Part shown: positions 29,758-32,719 of the stretch, in pieces
Layout: every line of letters starts with the position of its first letter
How positions within the stretch are numbered: the first letter of the stretch is position 1
DNA from: a virus
Length of the DNA: 32,719 bases
Strand: one strand, 5' to 3'
IMG/VR virus record: IMGVR_UViG_3300006315_000018
Span: 1-32,719 of that record
Translations under genes and position numbers: made by a program
Notes under the pieces: model-generated
The model's database searches: none
Told to the model about the DNA's origin: nothing
The model's input: the letters and a program-made list of their open reading frames with translations, nothing else

Positions 29758-30335
29758 TAAATTTTCCTCCAACATAAGTTAAATGATATTGAGATTCTGT
29801 CCTCTTTGGACATATTTGTATCTACGGAATGTTGCAACCATCCCGGAAATACAAGCAAATCTCCTGCTTTTGCATTAATTTCAAATCTATCTTTTCGCAT
29901 TTCGTTTTTTGGTGTCCTAACTGGATATATTTGTACTCTAGGGTCGTATAATACGATTCCCCCTGAATTTTCTGGTTTCTTTACGTAGTAAACTCCGGAT
30001 AAATCAGCTCCCGGATGTATATGCACTTTATTTTCTGCATGTTGTGGATTAAGATTTAGCCACGCAGTATCTAAATCTAGACAATAACCCTCTTCGGGTT
30101 TAAGTTCACTAACTATAGATATAAACAATTGTTCTGTAGCTTTTAGCCATGGTTTTGCTTCTTCTAGTTCGTGAAAGTTTTGTCTACTTTGCCATCCTCT
30201 AACTACAGACCTTAACTCTGTATCGGGATCTTTTTTCTGTAGTTCGTATGTAAATTTTTCTAGGTCTTTATTTAGCTGAGTATTATCTTTAATACGTGCA
30301 TTCCATAGCCAAGTAGAAAATATATCTGTATGCAT
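29757..30335 (-). CDS. 2OG-Fe(II) oxygenase, TIGR02466-like
   Basis: A 192-aa protein with the marks of the TIGR02466 / 2OG-FeII_Oxy_5 family: RGWQS (46-50), VHIHPGADLSGVYYV (104-118), LVFPGWLQHSV (161-171) and DRISISFN (179-186). Candidate iron ligands are H105 or H107, D111 and H169, with R180 binding 2-oxoglutarate. The enzymes use oxygen and 2-oxoglutarate, usually to hydroxylate; the substrate is unknown. Joined by TAATG to the virion protein gene and by overlap to a second oxygenase. Confidence 0.85.
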   Translation of the reverse strand: MHTDIFSTWLWNARIKDNTQLNKDLEKFTYELQKKDPDTELRSVVRGWQSRQNFHELEEAKPWLKATEQLFISIVSELKPEEGYCLDLDTAWLNLNPQHAENKVHIHPGADLSGVYYVKKPENSGGIVLYDPRVQIYPVRTPKNEMRKDRFEINAKAGDLLVFPGWLQHSVDTNMSKEDRISISFNLCWRKI

Positions 30336-30961
30336 TATTTTTCCTGTGCAAAATATTTATGTTCTTTTTTATCATTCTTCCATTCTGCATGTGGTCCATT
30401 TGCGTCTACATAATGAAGAAATACTTGTGCTAACTTTGTTCCTTCGTTGTAAGGTTCTCTCCAATGCTCTACTTCACATCCTTTGTATACCATTGCGTCT
30501 CCTTCATCTAACATTACACGAGCTGTATGACCTTCTCCTAAGTTATGTGTTTTTTTGTAGTCTGTGTTATCGGCATATATTGCCCAAATCTTTTCGTTTC
30601 TTTTTTTTCTAAGACATACTGTCATTGATATTTCACAACTATGTCTATCTTTATGCTTTTCTAAAATATCACCAGCTTTGTAAACTCTAAAAAATGTATA
30701 TGTAGGTAATAATTTCATACCTGTTGCTGATTCTATTTTTGGTAACAGAAAATCTTGTAGGTTTTCCATTACAAAGTCGCCATAAAAGCTAGGTGTGTTT
30801 GGAACTTGTGTGTCTTTGATAGTTCCATCAGGATTTTTTTCAACTCCTTCTATCCTTGCTCTATTGTAGGCATGTATTCCTATGAAATCTAATAGTTCTC
30901 CTGATAATATTTTTGGAACTACTAAATAACCATTATCTTTAAAAAATTTTGCATTAAACAT
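30335..30961 (-). CDS. 2OG-Fe(II) oxygenase, prolyl-hydroxylase-like
   Basis: Start at ATG 30961 (MFNAKFF), just before the previous gene's stop; this gives 208 aa. The double-stranded beta-helix is marked by YTFFRVYKAGDILEKHKD with H103-x-D105, then VEHWREP with H166, and KLAQVFLHYV as the last strand. These fit the HxD...H iron triad. It differs from the neighbouring TIGR02466-type enzyme in motif and strand order, so they are not simple duplicates. Substrate unknown. Confidence 0.8.
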   Translation of the reverse strand: MFNAKFFKDNGYLVVPKILSGELLDFIGIHAYNRARIEGVEKNPDGTIKDTQVPNTPSFYGDFVMENLQDFLLPKIESATGMKLLPTYTFFRVYKAGDILEKHKDRHSCEISMTVCLRKKRNEKIWAIYADNTDYKKTHNLGEGHTARVMLDEGDAMVYKGCEVEHWREPYNEGTKLAQVFLHYVDANGPHAEWKNDKKEHKYFAQEK

Positions 30962-31301
30962 TATTAGTCCACCAATCATCTGACATCTGACGGACCTCCT
31001 CTTCAGTTAATTCAATTCTATCGTGATATGGTTGATCACTAGTTTCATCTAATTTAGTAAGAGCTAATGAGTTACCATTTTCATCTTCTGAATCATGAAT
31101 AGCTAATAATCTATTTCGGAAAGTTGTTTTTGTAAAACGAATAACTGTTTCTGGTATTTTAACTTCAGGATCACCAACGATACCTATATAAGTGTAATTA
31201 TTAGGGTTATACCAATAACCCCCATCGTCTATCCAATAAGGTCTAACTTTTGCACCCTCTTGATTTTTATCCATTTTATATTCTACAATGATGTTTGCCA
31301 T
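30954..31301 (-). CDS. Hypothetical protein, 115 aa, next to the tail gene
   Basis: Acidic soluble protein with a Tyr/Gly/Asp-rich N-terminal part (YWIDDGGYWYNPNNYTYIG) and an acidic helical end (ELTEEEVRQMSDDWW). GGAG precedes its ATG. Lying directly after the Kelch-like tail gene, it could be a tail chaperone or small tail part; no family is recognised. Confidence 0.5.
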   Translation of the reverse strand: MANIIVEYKMDKNQEGAKVRPYWIDDGGYWYNPNNYTYIGIVGDPEVKIPETVIRFTKTTFRNRLLAIHDSEDENGNSLALTKLDETSDQPYHDRIELTEEEVRQMSDDWWTNNV

Positions 31302-31312
31302 ATTTTCTCCTT

Positions 31313-32506
31313 TTATCCTTGTGTATAAGCGTAATATCCTCTGCTTGCTGATATTTCTCCAAAGTCAGCACCATCTCCCGAAGATACTAATGAAAATCTA
31401 TCTATTTGGTCATGATAACCAGATGGGGGCGTTGCTCCACCTGTAGCAAATCCATAATCTGTACTAGAATGTCCAGCATGTCCACCAAAGGTAGTAGACA
31501 TTTCTCCTACATCAGTAGCGTTTCCGGGACTTGAAAATGAAAATGTTTCTATTTGAGTATTTACTGGTCCTCCACCATGCCCTGAAGCCCAAACTCCTGT
31601 AGTGTTTGCATGACAAGCATGATGTCCTTGTCTTGCTGTAACTAAATTACCCCAATCAGCAGCATCTGCAGTTGAAGTAAAAGCAGAATATTCAATAACA
31701 TCACTAGATGTTTGTGGATATGGTGGGGATGCTCCAAAATGATTTCCACCTGTTCTATATCCTCTACCATTTACAGTATCACTAGCACCTGAAGCATAAC
31801 CAACTAAAGCAGATAATTCTGCACCAGAATCTGCTGACGTACTTTCTCCAGATGTACTTAATGTTACCATTTCAATAGTATCAAGTGCTTGTGTTCCATC
31901 ACTTACTGATAAACCACCCATTAACATGGATTTAGTTCCATCAGTAGATGTTGCCATTGATTCTCTATTAGAAGTTAATTCGCCAGTATTTGTTCCACTT
32001 GTAGGAGCAGAAAAACCATGTCTTTCTATATCAGCAGTATTTGTTGGCCATGGGTCTCTTAATCCCCCAAAAGTAAACCCATAAGATTTAGATGAATCAC
32101 ATTGAACTCCAAATCCTTGATTTCTAACTGTTCTACCTGCTTCGCCAAAATCTGTTGCATTAGCAGGACTTGTAAAAGAAACTTTTTCTTGTGTATCAAC
32201 AAGACCGGTGTTTCCATAACCACCTATAATATATCCATTAGAACCAGCAATAGTAAATGGTTCATTAATAATATCTCCCTCTTGTCCATACCAAACTGAA
32301 TCTTCAGCAGAATTATCTGAACAAATAAACACTTGTCCACTTGATGTATTTACCCAAGTAGTACCTGCAGCGTAACCTTCTCCTGTATCATTTGTTTTTA
32401 CGGGATCAGATGAGCTTGTTACAAATAATTTCTTTGATACTTTTCCCTGAGTTACTGAGCCCGGTAAAAAATTTTGTGAATTAAATCTTCTTGGTATATA
32501 TTTCAT
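31313..32506 (-). CDS. Kelch-like beta-propeller tail protein
   Basis: A 397-aa Ser/Thr/Gly-rich protein with very few Lys after the first 40 residues. N-terminal GTTWVNTSSGQVFICSD (about 48-64) is like phage tail-fibre head-binding segments. From about residue 90 come six units ending or beginning with a strand plus Gly-Gly (YIIGG, FTFGG, LMGG, YRTGG, GHGG, FATGG), each with an I/V-E-x-F/S strand and N/G-A-T-D-x-G-E turn, as in Kelch propellers. Probably a receptor-binding or decorating tail protein. No strong ribosome site is seen. Confidence 0.7.
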   Translation of the reverse strand: MKYIPRRFNSQNFLPGSVTQGKVSKKLFVTSSSDPVKTNDTGEGYAAGTTWVNTSSGQVFICSDNSAEDSVWYGQEGDIINEPFTIAGSNGYIIGGYGNTGLVDTQEKVSFTSPANATDFGEAGRTVRNQGFGVQCDSSKSYGFTFGGLRDPWPTNTADIERHGFSAPTSGTNTGELTSNRESMATSTDGTKSMLMGGLSVSDGTQALDTIEMVTLSTSGESTSADSGAELSALVGYASGASDTVNGRGYRTGGNHFGASPPYPQTSSDVIEYSAFTSTADAADWGNLVTARQGHHACHANTTGVWASGHGGGPVNTQIETFSFSSPGNATDVGEMSTTFGGHAGHSSTDYGFATGGATPPSGYHDQIDRFSLVSSGDGADFGEISASRGYYAYTQG

Positions 32507-32512
32507 AATCTG

Positions 32513-32719
32513 TTATTTAAAATGAGGTCCGTGGACCCATCCGACTATACAATATCTAGTACCTCGTGTTACAGGAGTTACTCGATGACGTACATAGGAT
32601 GGAAATAAAATTATTGTTCCTTTTTTTCGTGTTTCTTCATTTGGTGGCATATTTGCTATCTCTAACATTCCACCTTCATATTCTGATGGATCAGATAATT
32701 GTATAGAAAAACTAATTTT
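32513..32719 (-). CDS. PKHD-type 2OG-Fe(II) oxygenase, C-terminal part, cut by the window edge
   Basis: Only the last 68 residues lie in the window. They match the PKHD-hydroxylase (PiuC-like) end: ISFSIQLSDPSEYEGGML, then GTIILFPSYVRHRVTPV and TRGTRYCIVGWVHGPHF. The second iron His is in VRHRV and the 2-oxoglutarate-binding Arg is in GTRY. The HxD motif is beyond the edge. It ends 6 bp before the Kelch-like gene's start, so the two are co-transcribed. Confidence 0.85.
   Translation of the reverse strand, partial: KISFSIQLSDPSEYEGGMLEIANMPPNEETRKKGTIILFPSYVRHRVTPVTRGTRYCIVGWVHGPHFK

Noticed and set aside
1-32719. tRNA genes
   Set aside because: No cloverleaf with a T-arm GTTCRA-type sequence was found by eye in intergenic regions.
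1-32719. Integrase, transposase or lysogeny genes
   Set aside because: No tyrosine or serine recombinase motif, DDE pattern or CI-like repressor is seen; one small basic protein (7400-7576) was considered as a repressor but lacks a clear helix-turn-helix.
1-32719. T7-type single-subunit RNA polymerase
   Set aside because: No protein here has its motifs, and the promoters are sigma-70-like, so host polymerase is the simpler explanation for this window.

Overview
The window is AT-rich and gene-dense. It looks like part of the genome of a tailed phage, most likely a short-tailed (podovirus-like) marine phage of the kind that infects SAR11-like bacteria. That host assignment is inferred from base composition and gene content; no host marker is present. 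The evidence for a phage is a T7-like replication set (Zn/Toprim primase, DnaB-type helicase, family A polymerase, endonuclease I), large internal-virion-type proteins, a Kelch-like tail protein and an overlapping spanin pair. No terminase, portal, major capsid, integrase or recognisable RNA polymerase is visible, and the right edge cuts through a gene, so this is a partial genome.

Layout. (1) Positions 1-7880, minus strand: a left arm of about 28 very small genes, most joined by ATGA or TAATG overlaps. Recognisable members are a DUF932-like protein, a Gp88-like Cys-cluster protein, a WYL_2/SH3-like protein and small zinc-ribbon proteins. There are also several one-helix membrane peptides, a 59-residue protein that is half Asp/Glu with no Lys/Arg, and two pairs of duplicated genes. 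(2) Positions 7880-8470: a divergent control region with three leftward promoters bearing perfect TTGACA boxes, one rightward promoter, and a short structured RNA that ends in a strong terminator just before the rightward operon. (3) Positions 8470-18981, plus strand: small membrane and basic proteins, then primase, FmdB-like zinc protein, helicase, 3'-5' exonuclease, PD-(D/E)XK-like protein, polymerase, a second promoter, a putative ssDNA-binding protein, a Cas4/RecB-like nuclease, endonuclease I, a metallophosphoesterase and DUF3310. (4) Positions 19154-32719, minus strand: from the right edge inward, a truncated PKHD-type 2OG-Fe(II) oxygenase, a Kelch-like tail protein, two more 2OG-Fe(II) oxygenases, a chain of internal virion or structural proteins (643, 312, 190, 577 and 1461 aa), and a lysis cassette with two holin-like proteins, a small membrane protein and nested i-/o-spanins. 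The two arms converge near 19.1 kb at an AT-rich hairpin that reads as a leftward terminator.

How it works together (inference): host sigma-70 RNA polymerase would read leftward from the three promoters into small, probably host-modulating genes, and rightward into replication and nucleotide-metabolism genes. The structural operon is transcribed from a promoter outside the window. Points that most merit follow-up are the three distinct 2OG-Fe(II) oxygenases around a tail-fibre-like gene, six exact 22-residue repeats in a virion protein, the polymerase split into separate exonuclease and polymerase genes with a zinc insertion, the acidic and basic mini-proteins, the attenuator-like RNA at 8363-8458, a 73-nt extended hairpin in the lysis region, and a 14-bp DnaA-box-like element shared by the two control regions.
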